From NCBI GenBank assembly GCA_009785215.1, contig WQWU01000028.1, forward strand, positions 1 through 35,203: a DNA stretch of 35,203 nucleotides. The letters run 5' to 3'. Below the pieces are notes generated by a model. It had not been told where the DNA came from. It saw nothing but the letters and a program-made list of their open reading frames with translations, and did not search any database. A program made the translations under genes and the position numbers. Origin of the DNA: Treponema sp. (GTDB taxonomy: Bacteria; Spirochaetota; Spirochaetia; Treponematales; Breznakiellaceae). Shown here in pieces: positions 35,108-35,203 of this stretch (the first letter of the stretch is position 1; each line of letters starts with the position of its first letter).

Positions 35108-35203
35108 GACCTCACGCAGAGGCACAGAGGCGCTGAGACCGCAGAGAATATAATAAGGTTGATGATAGAAATCTAGTCTTAACCCTCATTCTTTCTCCGC
35201 GTA
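35108..35203. repeat. Dispersed hairpin repeat, copy 3 (partial, window edge)
   Basis: It starts directly after the stop codon with GACCTCACGCAGAGGC, matching the outer end of copy 2, and continues with cgcagag-type words to about 35147. After an AT-rich spacer, TCTTTCTCCGCG at the window end looks like the start of the inverted right arm. Confidence 0.75.

Noticed and set aside
1-35203. tRNA, rRNA, insertion sequence or prophage genes
   Set aside because: No cloverleaf-like segment, rRNA signature, transposase, integrase or phage structural gene was recognised on either strand.

Overview
The window (about 35.2 kb, AT-rich, densely packed) looks like a chromosomal segment of a spirochaete, most likely a Treponema-like gut or host-associated species. 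This rests on the mix of genes: large hybrid kinases with HD-GYP output, a cytosolic NtrBC pair, a murG-cvpA-holB run, a class III cyclase next to mgtE and tatD, and formate-tetrahydrofolate ligase. No rRNA, tRNA or species marker is present, so the assignment is an inference. No tRNA, rRNA, CRISPR array, insertion sequence or prophage was found, and no stretch over 300 bases lacks a gene.

Region 1 (1-9435, minus strand) is a five-gene signalling operon read from 9435 downward: a REC-HD-GYP response regulator, two Cache-type hybrid histidine kinases, a stand-alone receiver, and a very large hybrid kinase with a lipobox and two periplasmic solute-binding domains that runs off the left edge. 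Receiver and HPt domains are unevenly distributed, which suggests one shared multistep phosphorelay ending in cyclic-di-GMP hydrolysis.

Region 2 (9510-14707) is housekeeping: an acyltransferase (minus), divergent formate-tetrahydrofolate ligase (plus), then D,D-carboxypeptidase and asparaginyl-tRNA synthetase (minus). Region 3 (14914-19230, plus) carries a membrane adenylate/guanylate cyclase, MgtE and TatD. Region 4 (19304-24808, minus) is a tightly overlapping operon murG-cvpA-holB-ntrB-ntrC. Region 5 (24829-27000, minus) holds an NfeD/SPFH membrane pair and a hemolysin III family protein. Region 6 (27107-32748, minus) contains a GH3 beta-N-acetylhexosaminidase coupled to a GNAT protein, then a PHP phosphoesterase, an XRE-cupin regulator and an acyl-CoA synthetase. 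Region 7 (32873-35107) is thioredoxin reductase with a divergent exported transglutaminase-like protein.

Two patterns cut across the window. First, a dispersed GC-richer hairpin repeat built from CGCAGAG-like words occurs three times, always at gene ends; one copy supplies the C-terminal tail of TatD and another supplies the probable start codon of the GH3 gene. Second, many first genes of transcription units have a -10-like hexamer only 5-9 bases before an ATG/GTG and no Shine-Dalgarno, while most operon-internal genes have good Shine-Dalgarno sequences, suggesting common leaderless mRNAs.
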